64,000 nucleotides of DNA from Mycolicibacterium hippocampi (GTDB taxonomy: Bacteria > Actinomycetota > Actinomycetes > Mycobacteriales > Mycobacteriaceae), in NCBI RefSeq assembly GCF_010723735.1, contig NZ_BLLB01000002.1, positions 3,162,001 to 3,226,000 of the forward strand. The letters run 5' to 3'. The notes beneath the pieces were generated by a model that was not told the origin of the DNA, did no database searches, and saw only the letters and a list, made by a program, of their open reading frames with translations. Within the stretch, counting starts at the first letter, position 1. Each line of letters starts with the position of its first letter. Below, piece by piece: positions 9,133-17,924 of this stretch. The position numbers and the translations under genes are program-made.

Positions 9133-9275
9133 CTGCCGACCTCGGCGCAGCGGGACCGCCGGTTCTGTGGCCCGCGGGCCCGGCGAGCGCCGACTCACCG
9201 CGGAAGTCGCTCGTACCGCCCGACGGTGACCATAGACCCTAGGGCCCGCGGCCAACCTGCCGCACAGTGGCACCT

Positions 9276-9893
9276 ATGGCCGTTGCCGATACCGAACCAC
9301 TAGTCATCGATTCGATGATGCCGACCTACGACACCGCGATTGCCGAGCATCTGGTGGTCGCGGCGGACCCAGCGCAGACCTTCACGGCTGCCAAGGACCT
9401 CGATCTGCTCACCGTGCATTCGCCACTGCTGGACGTGTCGATGTGGCTTCGGGCCCTGCCGGCCCGCATCACCGGAAAGGCCGCGCCGCGAATGCCCGAA
9501 CTCTTGATCAGGGAGGACATGGGGCTGCCCGGGTGGACGTTCCTCGGTGAACAGCCGAATCGCGAGATCGCCTTCGGCGCAGTCGGCAAATTCTGGCAGC
9601 CCACGATCGAATGGCGAGATGTCGCCGTTGCCGACTTCGCGGGCTTCAACGAACCCGGCTGGGGCAAGATCGCTGCGAACCTCTCCGTCCGGCCCTATGG
9701 CACCGCCACGCTGCTCAGCTACGAATGTCGCACGCTGACGACCGATTTCGCGTCGCGCCGGCGGTTCCTTCGCTACTGGCGACTGGTCCGGCCGTTTGTC
9801 GGGCACATCATGCGGGCCACGCTGGGACAGATTGCCGCCGACGCCGTTGCGTCCGCGGCGACAGGTGTATCAGCGGTGAGCCGCGACCGATGA
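9276..9893 (+). CDS. SRPBCC-like or DUF2867-like conserved protein, function unknown
   Basis: This 205-residue protein has no signal peptide or membrane span. It contains alternating strands and the stretch ITGKAAPRMPELLIRED followed by GKFWQP and SYECRT, which recall SRPBCC/START-like small ligand-binding folds, but no catalytic motif is visible. The ATG at 9276 and a GTG at 9267 are both possible; neither has a good ribosome binding site. Its stop overlaps the next gene by ATGA, so it forms a two-gene unit with the flavodoxin-like protein. The function cannot be named. Confidence 0.7.
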   Translation: MAVADTEPLVIDSMMPTYDTAIAEHLVVAADPAQTFTAAKDLDLLTVHSPLLDVSMWLRALPARITGKAAPRMPELLIREDMGLPGWTFLGEQPNREIAFGAVGKFWQPTIEWRDVAVADFAGFNEPGWGKIAANLSVRPYGTATLLSYECRTLTTDFASRRRFLRYWRLVRPFVGHIMRATLGQIAADAVASAATGVSAVSRDR

Positions 9894-10393
9894 GCCGCAT
9901 TCTTGTCGCGTACGGATCACAACGCGGCGGCACCGCCGGTCTGGCCGCCATGATCGGTGATGCATTGACCGACGCCGGCCACCAAGTCGTGGTGTCCCCG
10001 GCGAGCGAGATCGCCACCCTCGAGGGCGCAGATGTGGTGATCGTCGCCGGGGCGCTGTACGCAAACCGGTGGCACCGCGACGCCAGGCGTTTCGTGCGGC
10101 GGAATCGCGCTGCACTCAGCGATTTGCCGGTGTGGCTGGTCAGCAGTGGACCCCTGGATGATACTGCGGCACAAGGCGACATCGCGCCGACTCGACAGGT
10201 CCGAAAACTCATGGCCCGCGTCGGCGCCCGTGGGCACGTGACGTTCGGCGGTCGTCTCAGCCCGGACGCGAAGGGATTCCCTGCGAGCGCAATGGCGAAG
10301 GCCAGCGCTGGCGATTGGCGTGACGCCGCACAGGTGCGTGAATGGGTGGCGTCGATCGCCGGGCACCTGGACGTCGCCCGCCGCTCGATCTGA
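9890..10393 (+). CDS. Flavodoxin-domain protein
   Basis: This 167-residue protein starts [19 protein letters not shown], the FMN phosphate-binding loop pattern of flavodoxins and of menaquinone-dependent protoporphyrinogen oxidase HemG-type flavodoxin domains. It continues with alternating alpha/beta segments ([28 protein letters not shown]) that form the flavin site. It is likely a soluble FMN electron carrier or reductase. It is coupled by a 4-base overlap to the preceding gene; ruvC starts 79 bases later behind its own LexA-like box, so it is probably not part of the ruv operon. Confidence 0.82.
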   Translation: MSRILVAYGSQRGGTAGLAAMIGDALTDAGHQVVVSPASEIATLEGADVVIVAGALYANRWHRDARRFVRRNRAALSDLPVWLVSSGPLDDTAAQGDIAPTRQVRKLMARVGARGHVTFGGRLSPDAKGFPASAMAKASAGDWRDAAQVREWVASIAGHLDVARRSI

Positions 10394-10442
10394 GATCGGC
10401 GCGTGTCCCTGCCCGGGGTCGTCGGCGGCAGCCGCTAAGCTC

Positions 10443-10458
10443 TCGAACAGATGTTCTG
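10443..10458 (+). promoter_or_regulatory. LexA (SOS) box candidate before ruvCAB
   Basis: TCGAACAGATGTTCTG matches the mycobacterial LexA consensus TCGAAC-N4-GTTCGA except for the last two bases of the right half. It lies 15 bases before the ruvC GTG. DNA-damage control of ruvCAB is known in mycobacteria, which supports the call. Confidence 0.65.
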
Positions 10459-10472
10459 ACGAAGGGGCTGAC

Positions 10473-11066
10473 GTGCGGGTGATGGGAGTCGACCCCGGGC
10501 TGACGAGGTGCGGCCTGTCGGTCATCCAGAGCGGCAAGGGCCGTCAGGTGATCGCGCTCGATGTGGACGTGGTGCGCACCCCGGCCGAGCACCCGCTGGC
10601 GCACCGTCTGCTCACCATCAGCGACGCCGTCGAACACTGGATGGACACCCACCGACCCGACGTGATCGCCGTCGAGCGGGTGTTCGCGCACCAGAACGCC
10701 TCCACCGCGATGGGCACCGCCCAGGCCGCCGGGGTGATCGCGCTGGCCGCGGCCCGGCGCGACATCGACGTGCACTTCCACACACCCAGTGAGGTCAAGG
10801 CTGCGGTCACCGGCAACGGACGGGCCGGCAAAGCACAGGTCACCGAGATGGTCACCAGAATCCTCACCCTGCAGCAGAAGCCGACGCCTGCGGACGCCGC
10901 CGACGCACTGGCGCTGGCGATCTGCCATTGCTGGCGGGCCCCGATGATCGCCAGGATGGCCGAGGCGGAGGCGATGGCGGCCGAGCAGCGCCGCAAGTAC
11001 CAGGCCACGCTGAAAGCCGCCAAGGGTCACGCGAAACCGGTGCGGATGTCTCGGAGCGGTACATGA
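10473..11066 (+). CDS. ruvC: RuvC, Holliday junction resolvase
   Basis: RuvC is the endonuclease that cuts Holliday junctions symmetrically during recombinational repair, working on junctions moved by RuvAB. This 197-residue protein has the RNase H-like fold with acidic metal ligands in MGVDPGLT (D7), the AVERVF strand and the C-terminal DAADALALA motif. I chose the GTG at 10473 because GAAGGGG lies just upstream and the protein then starts VRVMGVDPG as in other mycobacteria. It overlaps ruvA by ATGA and heads the operon ruvC-ruvA-ruvB. The LexA-like box directly upstream implies induction by DNA damage. Confidence 0.97.
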   Translation: MRVMGVDPGLTRCGLSVIQSGKGRQVIALDVDVVRTPAEHPLAHRLLTISDAVEHWMDTHRPDVIAVERVFAHQNASTAMGTAQAAGVIALAAARRDIDVHFHTPSEVKAAVTGNGRAGKAQVTEMVTRILTLQQKPTPADAADALALAICHCWRAPMIARMAEAEAMAAEQRRKYQATLKAAKGHAKPVRMSRSGT

Positions 11067-11650
11067 TCGCCGCGGTGCGAGGCGAAGTCCTCGATATCGC
11101 CCTCGACCACGCCGTCATCGAAGCCGCCGGTGTCGGCTACAAGGTGATGGCGACCCCCGCGACGCTGGCCGGTCTGCGCCGCGGCGCCGAGGCCCGGCTG
11201 ATCACCGCGATGATCGTCCGCGAGGACTCGATGACGCTGTACGGCTTCGCCGACGCCGATGCCCGCAATCTGTTCCTCACCCTGATCGGGGTTTCCGGCA
11301 TCGGCCCGAGCATTGCGCTCGGAGCCCTCGCGATGTACGACGGCCCCACCTTGAGGCAGGCGATCGGCGACGGTGACGTCACCGCGCTGACCCGAATCCC
11401 CAAGGTGGGCAAGAAGACTGCTGAGCTGCTGGTGCTGACGCTGCGGGACAAGGTGGGGGTGGTGGCGTCGACGGGCCCCGCCACGGCCGGCGGCCACACC
11501 GTGCGCGGGCCGGTCGTCGAGGCACTGGTCGGGCTCGGGTTCGCGGTCAAGCAGGCCGAGGAGGCCACCGACAAGGTGCTCGCCGACGACCCCGACGCCA
11601 ACCAGTCGAGCGCACTGCGCTCGGCGCTGTCCATGCTGGGTAGGAAGTGA
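11063..11650 (+). CDS. ruvA: RuvA, Holliday junction branch migration subunit
   Basis: This 195-residue protein recognises Holliday junctions as a tetramer and loads the RuvB motor. The N-terminal OB-fold domain covers about residues 1-65, followed by two helix-hairpin-helix motifs ([11 protein letters not shown] and [11 protein letters not shown]) and a C-terminal RuvB-binding domain after a linker. The ATG overlaps the ruvC stop, and its own stop touches the ruvB start. Confidence 0.97.
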   Translation: MIAAVRGEVLDIALDHAVIEAAGVGYKVMATPATLAGLRRGAEARLITAMIVREDSMTLYGFADADARNLFLTLIGVSGIGPSIALGALAMYDGPTLRQAIGDGDVTALTRIPKVGKKTAELLVLTLRDKVGVVASTGPATAGGHTVRGPVVEALVGLGFAVKQAEEATDKVLADDPDANQSSALRSALSMLGRK

Positions 11651-12717
11651 TGGGCCGGTTCGACGAGGAAGACCACGAGGACACCAGCGACCGCGAGGTG
11701 TCCGCCGCGCTGACGGTCGGCGAGGGTGACATCGACGCCAGCCTGCGGCCCCGATCGCTCGGTGAGTTCATCGGCCAGCCCCGGGTCCGCGAGCAGCTGC
11801 AGCTGGTGCTCGAGGGAGCCAAGAACCGTGGCGGCACCCCCGACCACATTCTGCTGTCCGGGCCGCCCGGTCTGGGCAAGACGTCGCTGGCGATGATCAT
11901 CGCCGCCGAGCTGGGCACCTCGCTACGCGTCACGTCCGGACCTGCGCTGGAGCGTGCCGGGGATCTGGCGGCGATGCTGTCCAACCTCGTCGAGCACGAC
12001 GTGTTGTTCATCGACGAGATCCACCGGATCGCCCGGCCCGCCGAGGAGATGCTCTACCTGGCGATGGAGGACTTCCGCGTCGACGTCGTCGTCGGCAAAG
12101 GCCCCGGCGCCACGTCGATTCCGTTGGAGGTCGCGCCGTTCACCCTGGTCGGCGCCACCACCCGGTCGGGCGCGCTGACCGGCCCGCTGCGTGACCGCTT
12201 CGGGTTCACCGCGCACATGGATTTCTACGAGCCGGCCGAGCTCGAGCGGGTGCTGGCCCGCTCGGCAGGCATCCTCGGTATCGAGTTGGGTGCCGACGCG
12301 GCATCCGAGATCGCCCGCCGGTCCCGCGGTACGCCCCGCATCGCCAACCGGTTGTTACGCAGGGTCCGCGACTACGCCGAAGTGCGCGCTGACGGCGTCA
12401 TCACCCGGGACATCGCCAAGTACGCGCTGGCGGTCTACGACGTCGACGAACTCGGCCTGGACCGGCTGGACCGCGCGGTGCTCTCGGCGCTGACGCGCAG
12501 CTTCGCCGGCGGCCCGGTCGGAGTGTCGACGCTCGCCGTGGCGGTAGGGGAGGAAGCCGCGACCGTCGAGGAGGTGTGCGAGCCGTTTCTGGTACGGGCC
12601 GGCATGATCGCGCGCACGCCGCGCGGCCGCGTCGCCACCGCCCAGGCCTGGACGCACCTGGGAATGACACCGCCCAGCGGAGCCACCGGGCTGGGCCAGG
12701 CCGGGCTGTTCGAATGA
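11650..12717 (+). CDS. ruvB: RuvB, Holliday junction branch migration ATPase
   Basis: This 355-residue AAA+ motor drives branch migration with RuvA. The Walker A motif GPPGLGKTS, Walker B LFIDEIHR, sensor 1 (VGATTRSG) and the arginine-finger region GPLRDRFG are present, followed by the winged-helix C-terminal domain. An ATG at 11650 with AGGAAG upstream is preferred over an in-frame GTG at 11647. The sequence is almost identical to mycobacterial RuvB throughout. It is the last gene of the SOS-controlled ruvCAB operon. Confidence 0.97.
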   Translation: MGRFDEEDHEDTSDREVSAALTVGEGDIDASLRPRSLGEFIGQPRVREQLQLVLEGAKNRGGTPDHILLSGPPGLGKTSLAMIIAAELGTSLRVTSGPALERAGDLAAMLSNLVEHDVLFIDEIHRIARPAEEMLYLAMEDFRVDVVVGKGPGATSIPLEVAPFTLVGATTRSGALTGPLRDRFGFTAHMDFYEPAELERVLARSAGILGIELGADAASEIARRSRGTPRIANRLLRRVRDYAEVRADGVITRDIAKYALAVYDVDELGLDRLDRAVLSALTRSFAGGPVGVSTLAVAVGEEAATVEEVCEPFLVRAGMIARTPRGRVATAQAWTHLGMTPPSGATGLGQAGLFE

Positions 12718-12742
12718 CAGGACCGAGTCGGGAGATCGAGCG

Positions 12743-13155
12743 ATGTTGACCGGTGGCTTGATCGCGGCGGTGCTCGCGGCGTTGCTCCACGTCTACATTT
12801 TTGTGCTGGAGTCGTCCCCCTAGGAAGCTGGGGGCACCCCCAGACGTGGACGACGCCTCGAACCCGCGCGGTTTTCGGTACGACCGAGGAAGAGGCCCAG
12901 GCCACCAAGCTGCTGGCCTTCAACCAGGGCTTCTACAACCTGTTCCTGGCGATCGTCACCGTGGTGGGGGTGACAATCGTCGTCGGCGGCTCCCAGTCAG
13001 TGGGCATCGCGCTCGTGTTCGCGGGAGTGGGTTCGATGCTGGCCGCCGCCGTGGTGTTGCTCGCTTCGTCGCCGGACAAGGCGCGCGCCGCCGTGAACCA
13101 GGGGTTGTTGCCACTCGTCGCCATTGTGCAACTGGTGGTGGGAGTGGCGTTGTAG
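12743..13155 (+). pseudogene. DUF1304 membrane protein gene split by a 26-base insertion
   Basis: The first 24 codons from the ATG at 12743 encode a membrane helix typical of DUF1304 ([21 protein letters not shown]) and then hit TAG at 12821. From 12841 another frame continues the same family without a gap (QTWTTPRTRAVFGTTEEEAQ, then AFNQGFYNLFLA and two more helices) to a TAG at 13155. Removing the 26 bases 12815-12840 joins the two frames exactly. The inserted bases form a G/C hairpin. DUF1304 proteins are about 115-residue, four-helix inner-membrane proteins of unknown function. The gene is therefore probably inactive, unless the insertion is a sequencing or assembly artefact. Confidence 0.8.
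12815..12843. repeat. G/C-rich hairpin insertion inside the DUF1304 gene
   Basis: The inserted stretch contains the perfect hairpin CTGGGGG-CA-CCCCCAG (12828-12843) and, overlapping it, CCCCC/GGGGG arms around TAGGAAGCT. It shares GAAG-CTGGGGGCACC with 1897-1923 in the pdxS N-terminus. It looks like a small dispersed mycobacterial repeat; copy number in the rest of the genome cannot be judged from here. Confidence 0.6.
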
Positions 13156-13258
13156 CCGGGTGCACCGGCCCGTTGGTCTCAAACCGGTAAATCCACGCCG
13201 TATCGGGGTTATCTGCGTTCGCTGTCGGGTACCCGTCCTCCACTCAAGAGGAGGAATC

Positions 13259-13972
13259 ATGATCGGATCGAAGCATCCGGACAGTCCCCGGGGCGGCCGG
13301 ATGAAGATTGCCCGTAGCCGCGGCGCGGCCAGCGGGTTCTTGCTGATACTGCTGGGTGCCTGGGGTGCGCTGATCCCGTTCGTGGGTCCGTACTTCGACT
13401 TCGCGTTCAGTCCGGACCGGCCGTGGGCGTGGACCACCGGCCGAGGCTGGCTCGAGGTTTTGCCGGGTGTGGTGGTCGTGGTCGGCGGACTGATCCTGTT
13501 GGCGTCCCGCAACCGCGCGACCGCGATGCTCGGTAGCTGGCTGGCTGTCGCCGGCGGTGCGTGGTTCGTGGTGGGTCGTGCGCTGGCAGGTCCACTCGGG
13601 CTGGGCGACGTCGGCACGCCGGTCGCCGCGGCCGAGACCAAGCAGGTGTGGCTCGAGTTGACGTACTTCTACGGACTCGGCGCGCTCGTCGTGTTCCTGG
13701 GTGCGCTCGGGCTCGGCCGCCTGTCGGTGCGCAGCGTCCGCGACGTCGAATACGCCCAACGGCCACTGGAGTCGCCCGACCACGGTGTGTCGACCGACCC
13801 TGCAGTCGGCACCCACACCGGCCCGCAGGACGTGGCGGCCGAAGACGCATCAGGCGGTGCCGTCACCTCGGGTCACAGGGCCGACCACAAGGCCACCGGC
13901 GAAGGCGGCCGCAGCTGGCGCAACATGTTCCGCCGCGGCGACCGCAGTGACCGCACGCTGAGTCACCACTAA
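13259..13972 (+). CDS. Four-helix membrane protein, function unknown
   Basis: This 237-residue protein starts at an ATG with a strong ribosome binding site (AAGAGGAGG). Four hydrophobic segments are visible at about residues 22-50, 64-86, 88-114 and 133-155. The cytosolic C-terminal tail of about 80 residues is hydrophilic, ending in a basic stretch (RSWRNMFRRGDRSDRT). I recognise no domain. It stands alone between the DUF1304 remnant and the convergent gabT, with a terminator hairpin behind it. Its upstream region carries no clear promoter motif. Confidence 0.75.
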   Translation: MIGSKHPDSPRGGRMKIARSRGAASGFLLILLGAWGALIPFVGPYFDFAFSPDRPWAWTTGRGWLEVLPGVVVVVGGLILLASRNRATAMLGSWLAVAGGAWFVVGRALAGPLGLGDVGTPVAAAETKQVWLELTYFYGLGALVVFLGALGLGRLSVRSVRDVEYAQRPLESPDHGVSTDPAVGTHTGPQDVAAEDASGGAVTSGHRADHKATGEGGRSWRNMFRRGDRSDRTLSHH

Positions 13973-13983
13973 CGCGCTGCCAT

Positions 13984-14030
13984 CGAGGTTCCCGGCCGCA
14001 CTTCCGAGAGGGTGCGGCGGGGGAGCCTCG
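13984..14030. terminator. Bidirectional terminator hairpin between a membrane protein gene and gabT
   Basis: An imperfect stem of about 18 base pairs forms from CGAGGTTCCC-GGCCGCAC and its counterpart GTGCGGCGGGGGAGCCTCG, with a 10-base loop. It lies between two convergent genes. There is no U tract, as is common for mycobacterial terminators. Confidence 0.7.
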
Positions 14031-14051
14031 AGGCGGTGCGCTCCCGCGGTG

Positions 14052-15395
14052 TCAGCGGATGTCGGCGAGGATGCCCGCGATCACGTCGATGCCCTCGAGC
14101 AGCAGTTCGTCGCTGATCGTCAACGGGGGCAAAAACCGCAGCACGTTGCCGAACGTCCCACACGACAGCACGATCACCCCGGCACGGTGCGCCGACGCGC
14201 ACAGCTTCTTGGTCAGCTCCGCGTCGGGTTCGGTGGTGCCCGGCTCGACCAGTTCGACGGCGATCATCGCACCACGCCCGCGGACGTCGCCGATGCGCTC
14301 GTCCTCGGCCTGCATCCGGCCCAGCTTGTCCTTCATCAGCGTCTCGATCTCGGCCGCGCGCTGCACCAGGCCCTCGGCCTCGATGGTCTCGATCGTCGCC
14401 AGTGCGGCCGCACATGCCACCGGGTTACCGCCGTAGGTCCCGCCCAGGCCGCTGACGTGCGGTGCATCCATGATCTCGGCCCGCCCGGTGACCGCCGACA
14501 GGGGCATCCCGTCGGCGATACCCTTCGCGGAGACGATCAGGTCGGGCACTATGCCTTCGTGTTCGCAAGCGAACATCGCGCCGGAGCGCGCGAACCCGCT
14601 CTGCACTTCGTCGACGATGAACACCACGTCGTTGGCGCGGCACCAATCCAGCACGGCCTGCAGGAAGCCGTCGGCGGGGACGATGAAGCCACCTTCACCC
14701 TGGATCGGTTCGATGATCACCGCGGCGAGGTTCTCGGCACCGACCTGCTTGTCGATGACATTGATCGCCCGCTTGGCGGCGAGTTCGCCGTCGGTGGCCA
14801 TCTCCTTGCCGAACTCGGCGTCGCGGAACGGGTAGGACATGGGGGCGCGGTAGATCTCCGGCGCGAACGGGCCGAACCCGTGCTTGTAGGGCATCGACTT
14901 CGCCGTGAGCGCCATCGTCAGGTTGGTCCGGCCGTGGTAGGCGTGGTCGAACGAGACGACGGCCTGCCTGCCGGTGTAGGTCCTGGCGATCTTGATTGCG
15001 TTCTCGACGGCCTCCGAACCGGAGTTGAAGAGCGCCGACCGCTTCTCGCCGGTACCAGGGGTGAGCCGGTTGAGTGCCTCGGCGACGGCGACGTACCCCT
15101 CGTACGGGGTCACCATGAAACAGGTGTGGGTGAACTTGCCCACCTGGTCACGAACGGCCTCGACGACCCGGGGTGAGGAGTTGCCGATGGTGGTGACCGC
15201 GATTCCCGAGCCGAGGTCGATGAGCCGGTTGCCGTCGACGTCCTCGACGATGCCGCCGAACGCCCGCGCCGCGTACACGGGCATGGTGTTGGCCACTCCG
15301 CGCGCGACCGCGGCGCTCTTTCGGGCGATCAGCTCGGTCGACAGCGGGCCCGGGATCTCGGTGGCGAGGTGGCGGCTCTGCTCGAGGGTGCTCAA
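14052..15395 (-). CDS. gabT: 4-aminobutyrate aminotransferase
   Basis: This 447-residue class III PLP aminotransferase converts 4-aminobutyrate and 2-oxoglutarate to succinic semialdehyde and glutamate. The PLP lysine is K291 (IVSAKGIADG) and the pyridine-binding aspartate is D262 (VDEVQSG); the GSEAVENAIK phosphate-binding motif is also present. The start is TTG at 15395, supported by AGGAGG 8 bases upstream. It sits divergent to yajC exactly as gabT does beside yajC-secDF in M. tuberculosis. No succinic semialdehyde dehydrogenase lies nearby. Confidence 0.93.
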   Translation of the reverse strand: MSTLEQSRHLATEIPGPLSTELIARKSAAVARGVANTMPVYAARAFGGIVEDVDGNRLIDLGSGIAVTTIGNSSPRVVEAVRDQVGKFTHTCFMVTPYEGYVAVAEALNRLTPGTGEKRSALFNSGSEAVENAIKIARTYTGRQAVVSFDHAYHGRTNLTMALTAKSMPYKHGFGPFAPEIYRAPMSYPFRDAEFGKEMATDGELAAKRAINVIDKQVGAENLAAVIIEPIQGEGGFIVPADGFLQAVLDWCRANDVVFIVDEVQSGFARSGAMFACEHEGIVPDLIVSAKGIADGMPLSAVTGRAEIMDAPHVSGLGGTYGGNPVACAAALATIETIEAEGLVQRAAEIETLMKDKLGRMQAEDERIGDVRGRGAMIAVELVEPGTTEPDAELTKKLCASAHRAGVIVLSCGTFGNVLRFLPPLTISDELLLEGIDVIAGILADIR

Positions 15396-15735
15396 CTGGA
15401 AACCTCCTGGGTGCCCGTACGGAAACGGAAGAATTGGACTGCCGCGGTGGGTTCGAGCCTAGTCGCAAGGTGCTTGGATCCGTCGAGAACCAACACTGCT
15501 CGTACCGGGAAGATCAGTGACACGGCACCGCGGCAACGGATTTCGTCGCACTGTCGCCTGGGATCGCTCCCGCCGGCCACCGGCGACCCGGCTGCGGGGG
15601 CGCCGAAGCCGACCCGGGGACGTGGGCGCGGTCGGCCGCAATGGCACACTGGTCAACAGCTTCTTCATAGATGCGGCCCCCACCCGCGGGTTCGGGAGCC
15701 GTGACCGCGAGACCGATACGAAAGACACGGCTGCC
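15396..15735. other. Divergent intergenic region gabT / yajC
   Basis: This 340-base gap separates the gabT TTG from the yajC ATG and must hold both promoters. A continuous open frame runs into yajC from 15517, but its codons encode an arginine-rich string with no family similarity, so I do not extend yajC. A CATAGAT near 15666 could be a -10 element for yajC. Nothing else recognisable is present. Confidence 0.5.
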
Positions 15736-16080
15736 ATGGATCTGGTCATCTTCCTCCCACTGCTCATCGTCATGGGCGCGTTCATGTACTTCGCGTCGCG
15801 CCGCCAGAAGAAGGCCATGCAGGCCACCATCGACCTGCACAACTCGCTGGAGGTCGGTGACCGCATCCACACCACCTCGGGCCTGCAGGGGACCATCACC
15901 GCCCTCGGCGACGAGTACGTCGACCTGGAGATCGCTCCCGGCGTCGTCACCACCTGGATGAAGCTGGCCGTGCGGGACCGCATCGTCGACGGAGCCGACG
16001 AGGTCGACGACGTCGAGGATGACGACTTCGACGAGGCCACCGAGATCACCGAGAGCCGGAACACCAAGACTGACAGCTGA
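15736..16080 (+). CDS. yajC: YajC, accessory subunit of the Sec translocase
   Basis: This 114-residue protein has one N-terminal membrane helix (residues about 2-20), a basic stop-transfer segment (SRRQKKAMQ) and the conserved YajC core (VGDRIHTTSGLQGTI, EIAPGVVTTWMK), followed by a very acidic tail. YajC joins SecD and SecF in the complex that assists SecYEG during protein export and membrane insertion. It is the first gene of yajC-secD-secF, 83 bases before secD. Confidence 0.95.
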   Translation: MDLVIFLPLLIVMGAFMYFASRRQKKAMQATIDLHNSLEVGDRIHTTSGLQGTITALGDEYVDLEIAPGVVTTWMKLAVRDRIVDGADEVDDVEDDDFDEATEITESRNTKTDS

Positions 16081-16163
16081 CACTCAGCGCCAGCACGTAG
16101 TCTTTGTGAGCCTCTGCGCCCTGCGCGGTACCTGACGAACTGATCTCTAGGAGACCCTTACAC

Positions 16164-17921
16164 GTGGCATCGTCCTCGACGCCGGTGCACCCTGCCCGCT
16201 ACCTGGCTGTGTTCCTGGTGCTGGTCATCGGCGCCTACCTGCTGGTGTTCTTCACCGGGAACAAGGAGCCGGACCCCAAGCTCGGTATCGATCTGCAGGG
16301 CGGCACCCGGGTCACGCTCACTGCGCGCACCCCGGACGGCTCACCGCCCACCCAGGATGCGCTGAACCAGGCACAACAGATCATCAGCGCCCGCGTCGAC
16401 GGCCTGGGCGTGTCGGGTTCGGAAGTGATCATCGACGGCCAGAACCTCGTGATCACCGTGCCCGGCAACGACGGCAGCGAAGCCCGCAGCCTCGGGCAGA
16501 CGGCGCGGCTGTACATCCGGCCGGTGATCCATGCCATCCCGGCCGAGGGCGCCGGACCGCCGCAGGAAGCACCCCTGCCCGGCATGCCACCGCCGGGCGC
16601 GGTCCCGGGTATGCCACCCGGCGCGGTCCCGGGCATGCCACCCGGAGGGGCCCCGGGCGCGCCTCCGGGCGCTGCACCGGGAGCACCCCCTGCCGAAGCG
16701 CCCCCGACGCCGCAGCCCCGTCCGTTCCCCGCGCAACCGGCACCGAGCCCGTCACCCGGGCCAGAGCCGGCCCCGGGCCCGGAACCCGGGCCACTGCAGA
16801 ACGACGACGCGCCGCTGGCCGAACGGATCCAGGACGAGAAGCAGCTGAGGCAGAGCTCCGAGCAGGCGATCCAGATCCTGGCCATGCAGTTCCAGGCGAC
16901 CCGCTGCGGTGAAGAGGATGTCCTCTCGGGCAATGACGACCCCAATCTGCCGTTGGTGACCTGCTCGGTCGACGGTGACGAGGTCTATCTGCTGGACAGC
17001 TCCATCATCAGCGGCGAGGGGATCGCCGACGCCACTTCCGGACTGGACCAGCAGCGTGGCGAGAACGTCGTCGACGTGGAGTTCAAGAGTGATGCCGGAG
17101 ACGTGTGGGCCGAGTTCACCGCGGCCAACGTCGGCACCCAGACCGCGTTCGTGCTGGACTCGCAGGTGGTCAGTGCCCCCCAGATCCAGGAGGCCATACC
17201 GGGCGGCCGCACCCAGATCACCGGGCAGTTCACCGCTGATTCGGCGCGGGAACTGGCCAACGTGCTGAAGTACGGTTCGCTGCCGCTGTCGTTCGAGTCC
17301 TCGGAGGCCGAGACCGTGTCCGCCACCCTGGGCCTGTCTTCACTTCGGGCGGGACTGATCGCCGGCGCGGTCGGTCTGGCTGCGGTGCTGCTGTACTCGC
17401 TGCTCTACTACCGTGCGCTGGGTCTGCTCGTCGCGCTGTCTCTGGTGGCGTCGGGCGCGATGGTCTTCGCGATCCTGGTGTTGCTCGGCAGATGGATCAA
17501 CTACACCTTGGACCTGGCCGGCATCGCGGGTCTGATCATCGGCATCGGGATGACGGCCGACTCGTTCGTGGTGTTCTTCGAGCGAATAAAGGACGAGATA
17601 CGCGAGGGCCGCTCCTTCCGGTCCGCGGTTCCGCGAGGCTGGGCCAGGGCGCGCAAGACGATCCTGTCCGGCAACGCCGTCACGTTCCTGGCCGCTGCAG
17701 TGCTCTACTTCCTGGCAGTCGGCCAGGTGAAGGGCTTCGCGTTCACCTTGGGACTGACCACGATCCTCGACGTCGTCGTCGTGTTCCTGGTGACGTGGCC
17801 GCTGGCCTATCTCGCGTCCAAGTCCACGACGATGGCCAAGCCGTCCCTGAACGGATTGGGAGCCGTCCAGCAGATCGCACGCGAACGCCGAGCGGCGGCA
17901 CACGCCGCGGGACGGGGATAG
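16164..17921 (+). CDS. secD: SecD, Sec translocase accessory subunit
   Basis: SecD uses the proton gradient with SecF to pull preproteins across the membrane. The protein has 585 residues from a GTG with TAGGAG upstream. The first membrane helix is at about residues 11-33, the P1 head includes [13 protein letters not shown], and five helices follow from about residue 392 to the end, with the conserved [20 protein letters not shown] motif. A proline/glycine-rich insertion of about 85 residues (about 128-212, repeated PGMPPGA and PGAPPG units) interrupts the periplasmic domain. Such an insertion is known in mycobacterial SecD. SecF begins 3 bases after its stop. Confidence 0.96.
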   Translation: MASSSTPVHPARYLAVFLVLVIGAYLLVFFTGNKEPDPKLGIDLQGGTRVTLTARTPDGSPPTQDALNQAQQIISARVDGLGVSGSEVIIDGQNLVITVPGNDGSEARSLGQTARLYIRPVIHAIPAEGAGPPQEAPLPGMPPPGAVPGMPPGAVPGMPPGGAPGAPPGAAPGAPPAEAPPTPQPRPFPAQPAPSPSPGPEPAPGPEPGPLQNDDAPLAERIQDEKQLRQSSEQAIQILAMQFQATRCGEEDVLSGNDDPNLPLVTCSVDGDEVYLLDSSIISGEGIADATSGLDQQRGENVVDVEFKSDAGDVWAEFTAANVGTQTAFVLDSQVVSAPQIQEAIPGGRTQITGQFTADSARELANVLKYGSLPLSFESSEAETVSATLGLSSLRAGLIAGAVGLAAVLLYSLLYYRALGLLVALSLVASGAMVFAILVLLGRWINYTLDLAGIAGLIIGIGMTADSFVVFFERIKDEIREGRSFRSAVPRGWARARKTILSGNAVTFLAAAVLYFLAVGQVKGFAFTLGLTTILDVVVVFLVTWPLAYLASKSTTMAKPSLNGLGAVQQIARERRAAAHAAGRG

Positions 17922-17924
17922 CAG

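Noticed and set aside
12743-13155. Programmed frameshifting in the DUF1304 gene.
   Set aside because: The frames are joined by an extra 26 bases with a stop codon and a hairpin, not by a slippery site; insertion explains it better.
15517-15735. N-terminal extension of YajC from 15517.
   Set aside because: The extra 73 codons encode an arginine-rich string unlike any YajC, while the ATG at 15736 gives the normal length.
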